NCBI GenBank assembly: GCA_024398105.1
Contig: JAKSJP010000003.1
Span: 83,780 to 145,765 of the forward strand
Origin: Bacteroidales bacterium
Lineage (GTDB): Bacteria; Bacteroidota; Bacteroidia; Bacteroidales; UBA932
Direction of reading: 5' to 3'
Length of the DNA stretch: 61,986 nt
Position numbers and translations under genes: made by a program. This document shows positions 1 to 8,704 of this stretch, piece after piece. How positions within the stretch are numbered: the stretch's first letter is position 1; every line of letters starts with the position of its first letter. Under the pieces are notes generated by a model. The model had not been told where the DNA came from, ran no database searches, and saw nothing but the letters and a program-made list of their open reading frames with translations.

Positions 1-1001
1 GTGTGCTCAACGTGCTTGCGGCTGACAAGTTGATGCTTCAGCCTAAGCTCTACTCTACCTTCCTCCTCTGGCTCCTCTCAGACCTTTACGCACGTCTTCC
101 TGAAGTCGGCGACATGGAGCTTCCAAAGCTCGTGTTCTTCTTCGACGAGGCCCATATGCTCTTCGACGGCGCCCCTAAGGCACTTCTCGACAAGGTAGAG
201 CAGGTAATCCGACTCATCCGAAGCAAGGGCGTCGGTGTATACTTCATCACCCAGATTCCTGATGACATTCCGGACAACATCCTCGGACAGCTCGGAAACC
301 GCGTCCAGCACGCCCTCAGAGCGTTCACCCCAAGAGACCAGAAGGCAGTAAGGACCGCAGCTGACACATTCAGGGCAAATCCTTCATTCAAGACAGACGA
401 GGCGATCATGAACCTCGGAACCGGCGAGGCTCTCGTATCATTCCTCGACGAGAAGGGCGCTCCTTCAGTTGTTGAAAGAGCAAAGATACTCTTCCCTCTC
501 AGCCAGATCGGAGCGATCACTCCTGAGCAGAGAGAGACCATCATCAAGCAGTCAAGGGTATTCGGCCGCTATGACATCGCTTTCGACAGAGAGAGTGCAT
601 TCGAGGTGCTCCTCAAGGAATCCGAGGAGGCAGCGAAGCAGTCCGAGGAGGCCAAGGCCGAGGAAGCAAGGCAGAAGGAAGCCGAAAAGGCTGCCAAGGA
701 GGCTGAGAAAGCCGCCAAGGAAGCTCAGAAGGCAGAAGCAGCCGCAGCCAAGGAAGCTGAGAAGAAGCGCAAGAACAGCATCGGGAACAAGGTATTCGGA
801 GCAGTCGTGACAGCTGTGACAGCGAGCGTCGCAAAGAGCGTCTCTGACCAGATAACAGGCAAGGGCAAGAAGACCACAGGCAGCAAGTCTTCGACAGGCA
901 AGAGCGCGGCAGGAAAGGCAGCCACATCAGCAGCCAACGCAGCGACAAGGACAATCACCCGCGAGCTCACCCGCAGCATCCTTGGAAACCTTATAAAGTA
1001 A
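1..1001 (+). CDS. HerA-like/DUF853 ATPase, C-terminal part (5' truncated by window)
   Basis: The reading frame is open to the window edge, so only the C-terminal 332 or so residues are seen. A Walker B-like motif ([15 protein letters not shown], about residues 43-57 of the visible part) is followed by [14 protein letters not shown] and [15 protein letters not shown]. This matches the C-terminal half of the DUF853 (YjgR-type) HerA-related ATPases, and the Walker A half lies upstream of the window. From about residue 205 the protein turns into an Ala/Lys/Glu coiled coil, then a basic Ser/Ala/Gly tail ending in a short hydrophobic stretch. The family role is poorly known; HerA relatives are DNA-translocating ATPases. 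It ends 33 bp before a convergent LytTR gene. Confidence 0.85.
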   Translation, partial: VLNVLAADKLMLQPKLYSTFLLWLLSDLYARLPEVGDMELPKLVFFFDEAHMLFDGAPKALLDKVEQVIRLIRSKGVGVYFITQIPDDIPDNILGQLGNRVQHALRAFTPRDQKAVRTAADTFRANPSFKTDEAIMNLGTGEALVSFLDEKGAPSVVERAKILFPLSQIGAITPEQRETIIKQSRVFGRYDIAFDRESAFEVLLKESEEAAKQSEEAKAEEARQKEAEKAAKEAEKAAKEAQKAEAAAAKEAEKKRKNSIGNKVFGAVVTAVTASVAKSVSDQITGKGKKTTGSKSSTGKSAAGKAATSAANAATRTITRELTRSILGNLIK

Positions 1002-1033
1002 CATGGTCCAGCCTTGACAAAGGCTGGATCTTC

Positions 1034-1957
1034 TTATAGATTGTTATTGAAGCGGCTGAGTACATTCTCAGCGTAAGTCTTGGTAATCGTGATAGGAGGG
1101 ATGGCATCGTTCTCGAGATCGAGTTCGTAGCCATCCTTCTCTTTTCTGAGCGCCTGTACCTTGTCCATGTTGACGATGTACTTCCTGTGGCATCTTACCA
1201 GGCTGCTGCCCATGAAGCTCTCCTCGACGGTCTTGAGGCGGCAGCGAATCATATACTTCTTGAGATCACCCTTAGAGTCCGTATACCAGACGATGATATA
1301 GTTGTCATCCGACTCGATATAGAAAAGGTTCGCAAGGCTTACCGACAGCTTCATCACTCCGCTGTTGTCATAGAGAGTGACCTTCTGGACGCCTGACGGA
1401 AGTTCCTGGGTCTCATCCGACACGACCTCATTAGTGTTCATGAGACGGATGGTCTTGTTCTTGTCCTCGATAGCGAAGAACATGCCGGCGATGATGTAAG
1501 GCACGATGAGGGCCATGAAGGAAGTCTCGAAGGCATGGAGGAACATATGCATGAACGACGACAGATGGAAGTCGATTATTCCAAGCGTGACACCCTGTAT
1601 GGTGAAGCATGTATAGAGCATGCTTATCAATATGACCTCTGACAGATTCCATGCTACATACTGAGGGAAGGTCATCTTGAACATTGCACGCGTCGCATAC
1701 ATGAGCCATTTGCTGATTATGACCAGCATCAGGCAGATACCGAAGAAGATCGCCGTAAAGGAGAATGCCTTTGACGCACCGAGGGCGAACCATGCGTTGT
1801 CCGAGAACGGGACCTTGCAGAGGATATACACAAGGGACCACAGTGCCGTAAAGGTCACTGTTGCTATCAGCTGGTACTTCCCCCTGAGATATACAGGTAT
1901 GTAAAAGGTCTTCAAAACACGTCTTATTGGAATACAAATATAGGAATTTCGCCACAT
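1034..1957 (-). CDS. Membrane-anchored LytTR-family transcriptional regulator
   Basis: About 307 residues. The N-terminal half has several hydrophobic segments (for example LIATVTFTALWSLVYILC and FTAIFFGICLMLVIISKW), so it is anchored in the inner membrane. The C-terminal ~100 residues form a LytTR DNA-binding domain: LFYIESDDNYIIVWY, RCRLKTVEE, and LVRCHRKYIVNMDKV are the typical blocks. There is no receiver domain, so it is not a standard response regulator. I placed the start at the ATG at 1957, because a longer start (TTG at 1978) falls inside a TAATTTTG promoter box. It is divergent from fabH with about 120 bp between them. The signal sensed is unknown. Confidence 0.8.
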   Translation of the reverse strand: MWRNSYICIPIRRVLKTFYIPVYLRGKYQLIATVTFTALWSLVYILCKVPFSDNAWFALGASKAFSFTAIFFGICLMLVIISKWLMYATRAMFKMTFPQYVAWNLSEVILISMLYTCFTIQGVTLGIIDFHLSSFMHMFLHAFETSFMALIVPYIIAGMFFAIEDKNKTIRLMNTNEVVSDETQELPSGVQKVTLYDNSGVMKLSVSLANLFYIESDDNYIIVWYTDSKGDLKKYMIRCRLKTVEESFMGSSLVRCHRKYIVNMDKVQALRKEKDGYELDLENDAIPPITITKTYAENVLSRFNNNL

Positions 1958-1975
1958 ATCGGAAAAACTCACCCT

Positions 1976-1983
1976 CAAAATTA
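1976..1983 (-). promoter_or_regulatory. -7 box of the LytTR gene promoter
   Basis: Minus-strand TAATTTTG matches the Bacteroidota -7 consensus TAnnTTTG. It lies 18 nt before the ATG at 1957 and argues against the TTG start at 1978. Confidence 0.5.
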
Positions 1984-2074
1984 TATATAACGGCTTTTTA
2001 CCACAATTTTTTTAAGGATTGGATCCGTCGTCGTATCTTAGCGTCGTATAATCAATCAGAATCTAAAGAAAACA

Positions 2075-3022
2075 ATGAAAATTCTCGGTACAGGAAGTGC
2101 CCTTCCAAAAAAGATCGTCACAAATGACATGCTCTCAGAATTCCTCGACACCAGCGATGAGTGGATCGTACCACGCACCGGCATCAGGTCAAGGCATATC
2201 ATCAGCGACGAGAAGATAGAGGATCTCGGAGCCCAGGCCGCGCTCAGCGCTCTCGAGATGTCAGGCCTCAAGCCTGAAGACATCGACTACTGTATCTGTT
2301 CAAACGTCGTAAGCGAATACGTAACCCCAGGCCTCAGCTGCGTGATCGGAGCAAAGATCGGTCTCAAGTGCCCATGTATCGACATCAACTGCGCATGTCC
2401 AGGCTTCATCTACGCCCTTGACATCGCAGAGACCCACTATATCGCCGGAAAGGTCAGGAACGTCCTCATCATCTGCGCCGAGCAGCCTACAAGGATGTGT
2501 GACTGGACCGACCGTTCGACCTGCGTCCTCTTCGGAGACGGAGCCGGAGCAGTCGTCCTCGGACCTGGAAGCAACGTCAAGGGCATCAAGCTCCACAGCC
2601 AGCTCGACGCTACCAAGATCTGGGAGAGGAACAGTCTCATGCCTACCCCATACTACGAGGGTGACAACAGAGCCATCGGCCTCCAGATGAACGGCCGTGA
2701 GGTCTTCAAGTTCGCCGTCAAGGCTTCCACCAGCGACGTCGAGGACCTCCTCAACGAGCTTGGCATGACAAAGGACCAGGTCGACTGGTACATCGTCCAC
2801 CAGGCCAACTACCGCATCATCGACGCCATCAAGCAGTACCTCGGCGAACCTGACGGAAAGTTCCCGATCAACATCTCTGACCATGGCAACTCCTCTTCGG
2901 CTTCGTGTACAATTTTACTTGATGAGTGTAACAAAAGTCACATGTTCAAAGAGGGCAATACATTGGTATTCAGTGCTTTCGGTGCTGGGCTGCTCTCTGG
3001 TGTGGCAGTACTCGAATGGTAG
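2075..3022 (+). CDS. fabH: Beta-ketoacyl-ACP synthase III (FabH-like)
   Basis: 315 residues, full length for the family. It is predicted to condense acetyl-CoA or another starter acyl-CoA with malonyl-ACP at the start of fatty acid synthesis. The Cys-His-Asn triad is visible: Cys108 in DINCACPGF, His in DWYIVHQAN, and Asn in SDHGNSSSAS. Two extra cysteines precede the catalytic one (C101, C106). The start is ATG after AAAGAAAACA. It is followed 65 bp later by fabF and then fabZ, so three elongation activities are grouped without acpP or fabG. A KAS III of a specialised pathway is possible, but no other secondary-metabolism gene is nearby. Confidence 0.88.
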   Translation: MKILGTGSALPKKIVTNDMLSEFLDTSDEWIVPRTGIRSRHIISDEKIEDLGAQAALSALEMSGLKPEDIDYCICSNVVSEYVTPGLSCVIGAKIGLKCPCIDINCACPGFIYALDIAETHYIAGKVRNVLIICAEQPTRMCDWTDRSTCVLFGDGAGAVVLGPGSNVKGIKLHSQLDATKIWERNSLMPTPYYEGDNRAIGLQMNGREVFKFAVKASTSDVEDLLNELGMTKDQVDWYIVHQANYRIIDAIKQYLGEPDGKFPINISDHGNSSSASCTILLDECNKSHMFKEGNTLVFSAFGAGLLSGVAVLEW

Positions 3023-3048
3023 CAATCGTTTGAATGAAAATTAATTGC

Positions 3049-3056
3049 TATATTTG
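3049..3056 (+). promoter_or_regulatory. -7 box ahead of fabF
   Basis: TATATTTG matches TAnnTTTG and lies 30 nt before the fabF ATG. It suggests fabF-fabZ also have their own promoter within the cluster. Confidence 0.45.
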
Positions 3057-3086
3057 CAATTCAATAAAACAGAAAATAAAAGTCAT

Positions 3087-4349
3087 ATGAGTAATAAAAG
3101 AGTCGTAGTTACCGGCTTAGGTATCATCTCTTCAGTCGGCAATGACATCAACACATACTGGGACAGCCTCAAGAACGGTGTCTGCGGTATTGACTTCATC
3201 GACGAGTTCCCTACAGACAATCTCCCTGCAAAGATCGGCGGAAAGGTAAAGAACTTCGAGCCTGAGAAGTACGGACTTACAAAGCAGTTCGTACGCAAGC
3301 AGGACAGGTTTGTCATCTATGGCATGGCAGCTGCTCAGCAGGCAATGCAGGATTCAGGTCTCAAGACAGACGGTGAGGACCAGAACATCGACCCATTCAG
3401 ACTCGGTGTATATGTAGGTTCAGGCATCGGTGGTTTCGAGACCATGGTCAGAGAAACCGGAAAGATCATCGAAGACCCTTCAGGACAGTGGATTTCTCCA
3501 CTCTTCATCCCTACCATGATCTCAAACATGGCAGCAGGACAGATTGCCATCGCACACAAGGCACAGGGTCCTAGCATCGACGTAGTGACAGCATGTGCAA
3601 CCTCTACAAACAGCCTCGGAGAGGCGTATAGAGCAGTAAAGCATGGTTATGCTGACGCCATCATCGCAGGTGGTACAGAGTGCGCTACAATTCCAATCGG
3701 AATCGCAGGCTTCGCAAATGCGAAGGCACTCTCAAGATCTGAGAATCCAAAGTATGCTTCTCTTCCATTCAACGCAAACAGAGCCGGCTTCGTAATGGGT
3801 GACGGCGCTGCGATCGTGATCCTCGAGGAGTACGAGCATGCAAAGGCACGTGGAGCAAAGATCTACGCAGAGATGGTAGGTTACGGCAACACCTGTGACG
3901 CATATCATTCAACAGCACCTAGGCCAGACGGAACAACCCAGGCAAAGTGTATCGAGCTCGCCCTCGCAGAGGCTGGCTTCGACAAGGAGAAGGACAATCT
4001 CTACATCAACGCCCACGGAACCGGAACAAAGCTCAACGATGCTGCTGAGACAAACGCATACAAGATTGCTCTCGGAGACTACGCATACAAGGCACACATC
4101 AGCTCAATCAAGTCTATGACTGGCCATATGCTTGGCGCTGCAGGTGGAGCAGAGGCTATCGCTACCGTTCTCGCACTCCGCGACGGTATCATTCCTCCTA
4201 CAATCAACCTTGACTGCCCTGATCCTGAGTGCGATCTCGACTACACACCTAACACAGCCGTTGAGAGCGACCTCACAATCGGTATTTCTGACTCATTCGG
4301 CTTCGGTGGCCACGATGGTTGCATCGCTTTCAGGAAGTATTCAGAGTAA
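3087..4349 (+). CDS. fabF: Beta-ketoacyl-ACP synthase II (FabF)
   Basis: 420 residues from the ATG at 3087. Upstream codons in the same frame are AT-rich leader and include the promoter box, so the longer frame is not the gene. It elongates acyl-ACP with malonyl-ACP. The catalytic Cys is in VVTACATSTNSLGEA, with the two His residues in INAHGTGTKLND and SMTGHMLGAAGG, and the glycine-rich FGFGGH near the end. The order fabH-fabF-fabZ with short gaps implies co-transcription. Length and all motifs fit an intact condensing enzyme. Confidence 0.93.
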   Translation: MSNKRVVVTGLGIISSVGNDINTYWDSLKNGVCGIDFIDEFPTDNLPAKIGGKVKNFEPEKYGLTKQFVRKQDRFVIYGMAAAQQAMQDSGLKTDGEDQNIDPFRLGVYVGSGIGGFETMVRETGKIIEDPSGQWISPLFIPTMISNMAAGQIAIAHKAQGPSIDVVTACATSTNSLGEAYRAVKHGYADAIIAGGTECATIPIGIAGFANAKALSRSENPKYASLPFNANRAGFVMGDGAAIVILEEYEHAKARGAKIYAEMVGYGNTCDAYHSTAPRPDGTTQAKCIELALAEAGFDKEKDNLYINAHGTGTKLNDAAETNAYKIALGDYAYKAHISSIKSMTGHMLGAAGGAEAIATVLALRDGIIPPTINLDCPDPECDLDYTPNTAVESDLTIGISDSFGFGGHDGCIAFRKYSE

Positions 4350-4382
4350 GAGACTTACAAACGAACTAAAACCAAGACAACA

Positions 4383-4805
4383 ATGAACTTAGAAGAGATC
4401 AAAGGATTCATGCCCCACAGAGAGCCTATGCTTCTCATTGAGACGGCAGAAGTGGACGAGAACGGTGTAGCACACTGCACCTATAGAATCAAGGAAGACG
4501 AGTTCTTCACCCGCGGACATTTCCCTGGCAATCCTGTAGTACCAGGAGTAATCCAGTGCGAGATCATGGCTCAGAGCTGCGCTGTACTCGTAAAGGAGGA
4601 AATCCCAGGAAACGTCACATTCTACGCAGGTCTCAACAACGTTAGGTTCAAGAATCCTGTAAAACCAGGCGATCTCTGCGAGATCACCGCAAAGCTCGAG
4701 AGCAGACGTGGAAACATCTTCTTCTGCAGCGCAAAGCTTGAGGTCAACGGAAAGCTCTGCTGCAAGGGTGAGCCAAGCTTCGCGCTTGTTCCGATCCAGC
4801 AGTAG
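4383..4805 (+). CDS. fabZ: 3-hydroxyacyl-ACP dehydratase (FabZ-like hotdog protein)
   Basis: 140 residues, the usual FabZ size. It dehydrates 3-hydroxyacyl-ACP to trans-2-enoyl-ACP. The signature GHFPGNPVVPGVIQCEIMAQ carries the catalytic His and Glu, and the N-terminal FMPHREPMLLIE is the standard substrate-tunnel segment. It starts 33 bp after fabF and is the last gene of the cluster, being followed by a strong hairpin terminator. In Bacteroidota the main FabZ is often fused to LpxC, so this may be a second, stand-alone dehydratase. Confidence 0.88.
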   Translation: MNLEEIKGFMPHREPMLLIETAEVDENGVAHCTYRIKEDEFFTRGHFPGNPVVPGVIQCEIMAQSCAVLVKEEIPGNVTFYAGLNNVRFKNPVKPGDLCEITAKLESRRGNIFFCSAKLEVNGKLCCKGEPSFALVPIQQ

Positions 4806-4823
4806 CCTGACACAAGGATCATA

Positions 4824-4857
4824 AAAAAGGATGACATCGTCGATGTCATCCTTTTTC
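4824..4857 (+). terminator. Rho-independent terminator after fabZ
   Basis: A perfect stem with AAAAAGGATGACATCG pairing to its complement, ending in TTTTT. The A-tract on the other side makes it usable in both directions. Confidence 0.8.
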
Positions 4858-4876
4858 TTTATGTCTCGTCTTCACC

Positions 4877-5011
4877 GGCGGTAGGCGGTTCTCCTCCGGA
4901 GACCTTCCGCGCTTCGCGCTCCATCCCTCCCACTGCGCTGCGCTTGTGGGCCCCTCCCTCTGACACGGCCGAGGGTGGCCATGGGTCTCCCGGAGGAGAC
5001 CGCCTACCGCC
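4877..5011. repeat. Palindrome-ended repeat, copy 1
   Basis: An element of about 135 bp whose ends form an imperfect 27-bp inverted repeat (GGCGGTAGGCGG on the left, its complement on the right). The inner 108 bp (4891-4998) recurs in reverse orientation at 13083-13190 with only about three differences. It is GC-rich with no plausible reading frame of its own, and lies between the fabZ terminator and the convergent end of queF. It looks like a small non-autonomous or REP-like intergenic repeat. Only copy 1 keeps the outer GGCGGTAGGCGG arms. Confidence 0.8.
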
Positions 5012-5031
5012 TCTGAAACAGAGGCATCAAG

Positions 5032-5493
5032 CTATTCATGCTCGCACATCCTCTTCCAGGCAAGCTCCTCCCACTTGGTGCCTGGCCTGCCGTAATTGGC
5101 GTAAGGATAGATCGAGATTCCACCTCTTGGGGTGAAGATTCCCGTTACTTCTATATACTTCGGATCCATCAGCTTGATAAGATCCTTCATGATCTTGTTG
5201 ACACAATCCTCGTGGAAGTCACCATGGTTCCTGAAACTGAAGAGATAGAGCTTGAGACTCTTGCTCTCCACCATCCTGACGTCAGGGATGTAGCTGATGC
5301 GGATCTCAGCGAAGTCAGGCTGTCCGGTGATAGGACAGAGAGAAGTGAACTCCGGACAGTTGAACCTGACCCAGTAGTCATTCTCCTGATGCTTGTTCAC
5401 GAAGGTCTCGAGCACCTCGGGAGCATAGTCGCTCCTGTACTCGGTCTTCTTGCCGAGGGACTGGAGTCCCTCAAGTTCTCTTCCTTCTGCCAT
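5032..5493 (-). CDS. queF: NADPH-dependent 7-cyano-7-deazaguanine reductase (QueF)
   Basis: 153 residues, the single-domain (YkvM) type. It reduces preQ0 to preQ1 in queuosine synthesis. The catalytic Cys lies in [14 protein letters not shown], with the following Asp in the same block. The QueF motif region [20 protein letters not shown] is present and gives the NADPH/preQ0 pocket. It starts 4 bp after prfA, so it is the last gene of the minus-strand operon GNAT-prfA-queF. The grouping of a queuosine enzyme with a release factor may simply reflect a translation theme. Confidence 0.93.
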   Translation of the reverse strand: MAEGRELEGLQSLGKKTEYRSDYAPEVLETFVNKHQENDYWVRFNCPEFTSLCPITGQPDFAEIRISYIPDVRMVESKSLKLYLFSFRNHGDFHEDCVNKIMKDLIKLMDPKYIEVTGIFTPRGGISIYPYANYGRPGTKWEELAWKRMCEHE

Positions 5494-5497
5494 AGGA

Positions 5498-6586
5498 CTA
5501 TTCTCCTGCTTCCTTGAGACGCTCTGCGTTCTCCGCGATCTGGAGCTGGTCTATGCACTCCTGGATGTCACCATCCATGAACACTGGAAGATTGTACATG
5601 CTCCAGTTGATACGGTGGTCGGTCACACGGCCCTGCGGGTAGTTGTAGGTACGGATCTTGGCTGAACGGTCGCCGGTAGATACCATGGTCTTACGCTTTG
5701 CAGCGATGCCGTCGAGATACTTCTGATGCTCCATGTTGTAGAGACGTGTACGGAGTTCCTCGAGCGCACGGTCATAGTTCTTGAGCTGCGAACGCTCCTC
5801 CTGGCACTGTACTACGATACCTGAAGGGATATGGGTAAGACGCACAGCCGAGTAGGTTGTGTTGACGCCCTGTCCGCCAGGTCCTGACGCACAGAAGAGG
5901 TCCTTGCGGATATCGCTGATGTTGAGCTCGATATCGAACTCGCCAGCCTCAGGGAAGATAGCCACTGAAGCAGCAGAGGTCTGGATTCGGCCCTGGGTCT
6001 CAGTCTGAGGGACACGCTGCACGCGGTGTACTCCTGACTCGTACTTCATGACGCCATAGACACCGTCGGTAGAAGATGAGAGCTTGAACACGATCATCTT
6101 GTATCCGCCCGCTGTTCCTGGAGCCTGGTCTGATACCTCGAGCTTCCAGCCACGTGACTCAGCATACTTCGAGTACATTCTGAAGAGGTCTCCCGCGAAG
6201 ATGGCAGCCTCGTCGCCACCGGTACCGCCACGGATCTCGACCATAGCGTTCTTGCTGTCGTCCGGATCTGCAGGGATGAGAAGAAGCTTGATGTTCTGCT
6301 CCATCTCAGGAACCTTAGGCTCAAGTTCGGCAAGTTCCATCTTTGCCATCTCCTTGAGTTCCTCATCCTTCTCGTTGATAAGGATGTCCTTCGCCATCTC
6401 GATTCCGTCTACGATCTGCTTGTACTCCAGACCTGCGTTGATGATTGGCTGAAGCTCCTTGTAGTCCTTGTTCAGCTGGACGTATCTCTTCATATCAGAC
6501 ATAACCTCAGGGTCAGCGAGCTGATCCTGAAGCTTCTGGTATTTCTCCTGAAGGCCGAGCACCTTCTCCAACAATGTATTTGCCAT
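5498..6586 (-). CDS. prfA: Peptide chain release factor 1
   Basis: 362 residues from the ATG at 6586 (MANTLLEK). A longer frame to 6604 adds six residues without support. It releases nascent chains at UAA and UAG. The GGQ motif is in [17 protein letters not shown], and the stop-codon reading tripeptide region reads [12 protein letters not shown], where PQT stands in for the more usual PAT. The middle position of that tripeptide varies among RF1 proteins. TAG stops are common in this window, which agrees with a working RF1. It is 18 bp downstream of the GNAT gene and 4 bp upstream of queF. Confidence 0.95.
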   Translation of the reverse strand: MANTLLEKVLGLQEKYQKLQDQLADPEVMSDMKRYVQLNKDYKELQPIINAGLEYKQIVDGIEMAKDILINEKDEELKEMAKMELAELEPKVPEMEQNIKLLLIPADPDDSKNAMVEIRGGTGGDEAAIFAGDLFRMYSKYAESRGWKLEVSDQAPGTAGGYKMIVFKLSSSTDGVYGVMKYESGVHRVQRVPQTETQGRIQTSAASVAIFPEAGEFDIELNISDIRKDLFCASGPGGQGVNTTYSAVRLTHIPSGIVVQCQEERSQLKNYDRALEELRTRLYNMEHQKYLDGIAAKRKTMVSTGDRSAKIRTYNYPQGRVTDHRINWSMYNLPVFMDGDIQECIDQLQIAENAERLKEAGE

Positions 6587-6604
6587 GTAAAAACTGTTAA
6601 TCAA

Positions 6605-7720
6605 TTAAATGTTCTTGAGATAGCAACGCCTTCTCATGAAAGGCTCGTTCTCATAATGCGACCACACATTCACTGCGCTGTTGGTCTCGATCTGCGGATT
6701 GGATATCGCCCACTCAGCCTTCACAGCCTGGTTCTTCAGCGAGATATCATAGTGATATACCGCAGACACACCCTTGTTCTGCCACTCCGGAACGGCACCG
6801 TTGATCATCAGGTCGAGGACCTTGTAGTTCCTGGTCGCCTTGAGAAGATGGTACCATCCGAACGGGAAGAGACGGCCCTTCGCCTTCTGGAGGCCCTCCG
6901 AGATGGAAGGGAACTCGATTCCGAAAGCTACAAGATCGTTGTTCTCATCAAGGATGATAGAACTTGTCTTATTGGTAAGGAAAGGCATCACTGAGTTTGC
7001 CTCCTCCTCGATCTCCTCATCAGTGAAAGGTATGAAGTTGAGCACCGACTGGGCGAAGCTCTTGTTATACACCTCGAAGAAGTTGCGCACAAGCGCCTTG
7101 TCCTTCTTCAGTTCATCCATGTTTCCGACATGGAGGTTATATCTCTTTGTAAGCAGTCCTGCGAACTTCTCGATCTTCTCGGTAGTCCTGTTGGCCGGCA
7201 TCTTATACTGCACCCAGTCACACTCCTTCTCATAGCCAAGAGCCTGCACCAGGTCGTTGTAGTACGGGAAATTGTAAAGGCAGTTGAACGGCGGCACATT
7301 CTCGAAACCCTCCACGAGCATGCCCTGCTTGCCTAGGGTGTTGTAGTAGAGAGGTCCATGGATCTCGTTCATTCCCTGCTCCTTGGCCCACGCCTCGGCA
7401 GTACCGAGGAGAAGCCTTGCGACCTCGATGTCGTTGATAGTGTCAAACCATCCGAAACGCGCCCTCTTCTTGCCATAAAGCTCGTTGTAGCGAGGATTGA
7501 TCATACCGCAGATCCTGCCGACCACCTTGTTTCCGTCGAGCACCATCCACATCTTGCGGGTACAGTACTTCAAAGTCGAAACCTTGGTAAGCGACTTCTT
7601 CTGGTCAGAATGGAGAGCAGGCACATACTGCTTGCAGTCCTTGTAAAGCTCGTCAGGGAACTTGATGAATCTCCTCAGGTCCCTTCCATTGACGACTTCA
7701 ATTATCCTATAATCGGGCAT
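6605..7720 (-). CDS. GNAT-like N-acetyltransferase (YghO-type)
   Basis: 371 residues, soluble, no signal peptide. The N-terminal part RIIEVVNGRDLRRFIKFPDELYKDC and the block RARFGWFDTINDIEVARLLL resemble the YghO-like proteins, large GNAT-fold proteins of unknown substrate found in many Bacteroidota. The acceptor-binding half has IHGPLYYNTLGKQGMLVEGF, also typical. It is the first gene of the minus-strand operon with prfA and queF and has its own TAACTTTG promoter box. No activity can be assigned from sequence. Confidence 0.65.
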   Translation of the reverse strand: MPDYRIIEVVNGRDLRRFIKFPDELYKDCKQYVPALHSDQKKSLTKVSTLKYCTRKMWMVLDGNKVVGRICGMINPRYNELYGKKRARFGWFDTINDIEVARLLLGTAEAWAKEQGMNEIHGPLYYNTLGKQGMLVEGFENVPPFNCLYNFPYYNDLVQALGYEKECDWVQYKMPANRTTEKIEKFAGLLTKRYNLHVGNMDELKKDKALVRNFFEVYNKSFAQSVLNFIPFTDEEIEEEANSVMPFLTNKTSSIILDENNDLVAFGIEFPSISEGLQKAKGRLFPFGWYHLLKATRNYKVLDLMINGAVPEWQNKGVSAVYHYDISLKNQAVKAEWAISNPQIETNSAVNVWSHYENEPFMRRRCYLKNI

Positions 7721-7738
7721 AGTACACTTTTAAGTCCG

Positions 7739-7746
7739 CAAAGTTA
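7739..7746 (-). promoter_or_regulatory. -7 box for the GNAT-prfA-queF operon
   Basis: Minus-strand TAACTTTG, 18 nt before the ATG at 7720, matches TAnnTTTG. Confidence 0.55.
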
Positions 7747-7772
7747 CACAATAAAAGCCATTTCTTCAAATC

Positions 7773-8630
7773 CTACAAGCCTTTGGACTTCGCCTCTTCC
7801 CAGATGGCATCCATTTCCCCGAGGGTCATGTCATGGAGGTTCCTGTCCTTGCGGATCGTCTGTTCCTCAAGATAGGTGAAACGGCGACGGAACTTGTCGC
7901 AGGCGCGGTTCAGAGCCGTATCCGGATTGAGTCCGTAAAGCCTTGCTGCGTTGATCAGCGAGAACATAACGTCTCCCAGCTCCTCCTCGGCATCATAGTA
8001 TGCTTTCCTGAATTCCTCCGACGAATCCTCCGAAGGGGCACATACGGCGACGTCGGCATGGCCCTGATGACGGTCCATGGTACCGAGTTCGACCTGAAAC
8101 TCTCCGATCTCCTCCTTCACCTTGTCCCAGACCTGCTCCTTCTCTTCCCAGTCGAAGCCCACTCCCCTCGCCTTGTCCTGCATCGCGAAGGCCTTGAGGA
8201 CAGAAGGCATTGACTCAGGGACGCCTGAAAGGATACGCTTGTTGCCGCCTTTCTCCTTGGTCTTCATCATCTCCCAGTTCTCAGAGACGGTCTTGGCGTC
8301 GCAGGCCTTGGTGTCCGAGAACACATGAGGGTGGCGGAACACCATCTTCTCGCATACCTTGTCAAGCACGTCACCGACATCGTATCTGCCCTGTTCCTGG
8401 GCTATCTTCGAATAGAACACGATATGGAGCATCACATCTCCGAGCTCCTTCTTGAGGTCCTCCTCATCCTTCTTGAGAACGGCGTCGCTGAGCTCATAGA
8501 CCTCCTCGACGGTCATAGGTCTCAGGGTGTCGATGGTCTGAGCAGCGTTCCACGGGCATTCAGCCCTGAGCTTGTCCATTATGTCGAGCAGTCTGCCAAA
8601 ACGCTCGAGTTTTTCTTCACGTGTATGCAT
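7773..8630 (-). CDS. mazG: Nucleoside triphosphate pyrophosphohydrolase MazG
   Basis: 285 residues, the two-domain form. It hydrolyses NTPs/dNTPs to NMP and PPi and is thought to clean the nucleotide pool. The first MazG domain has CPWNAAQTIDTLRPMTVEEVYEL and KKELGDVMLHIVFYSKIA with the metal-binding E-E-x-x-E and ExxD pattern. A second copy reads AEEELGDVMFSLINAARLYG. An Asp/Glu-rich linker (CAPSEDSSEEF, about residues 205-215) separates the two. It stands alone on the minus strand with a promoter divergent from the SDR operon. Confidence 0.92.
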   Translation of the reverse strand: MHTREEKLERFGRLLDIMDKLRAECPWNAAQTIDTLRPMTVEEVYELSDAVLKKDEEDLKKELGDVMLHIVFYSKIAQEQGRYDVGDVLDKVCEKMVFRHPHVFSDTKACDAKTVSENWEMMKTKEKGGNKRILSGVPESMPSVLKAFAMQDKARGVGFDWEEKEQVWDKVKEEIGEFQVELGTMDRHQGHADVAVCAPSEDSSEEFRKAYYDAEEELGDVMFSLINAARLYGLNPDTALNRACDKFRRRFTYLEEQTIRKDRNLHDMTLGEMDAIWEEAKSKGL

Positions 8631-8646
8631 TTCAAGGTATTTTAAG

Positions 8647-8654
8647 CAAAATTA
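8647..8654 (-). promoter_or_regulatory. -7 box of mazG
   Basis: Minus-strand TAATTTTG, 16 nt before the mazG ATG. It is back to back with a plus-strand box 14 bp away. Confidence 0.5.
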
Positions 8655-8668
8655 CAAAAAATAAGAGG

Positions 8669-8676
8669 TAATTTTG
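8669..8676 (+). promoter_or_regulatory. -7 box of the SDR-aldehyde dehydrogenase operon
   Basis: TAATTTTG followed by a 28-nt leader to the ATG at 8705. Confidence 0.55.
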
Positions 8677-8704
8677 CAGTCCGTTACAATTAGTTAGCAG
8701 AACA

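Noticed and set aside
5930-6020. PQT in place of PAT at the stop-codon reading site of RF1
   Set aside because: The middle residue of this tripeptide is variable among RF1 proteins, and TAG, TAA and TGA are all used as stops here, so there is no sign of recoding.
8684-8697. TTACAATTAGTTAG shared with the centre of REP cluster C
   Set aside because: Pairs of identical 14-mers are expected by chance in a window of this size, and no palindrome is nearby at 8684.
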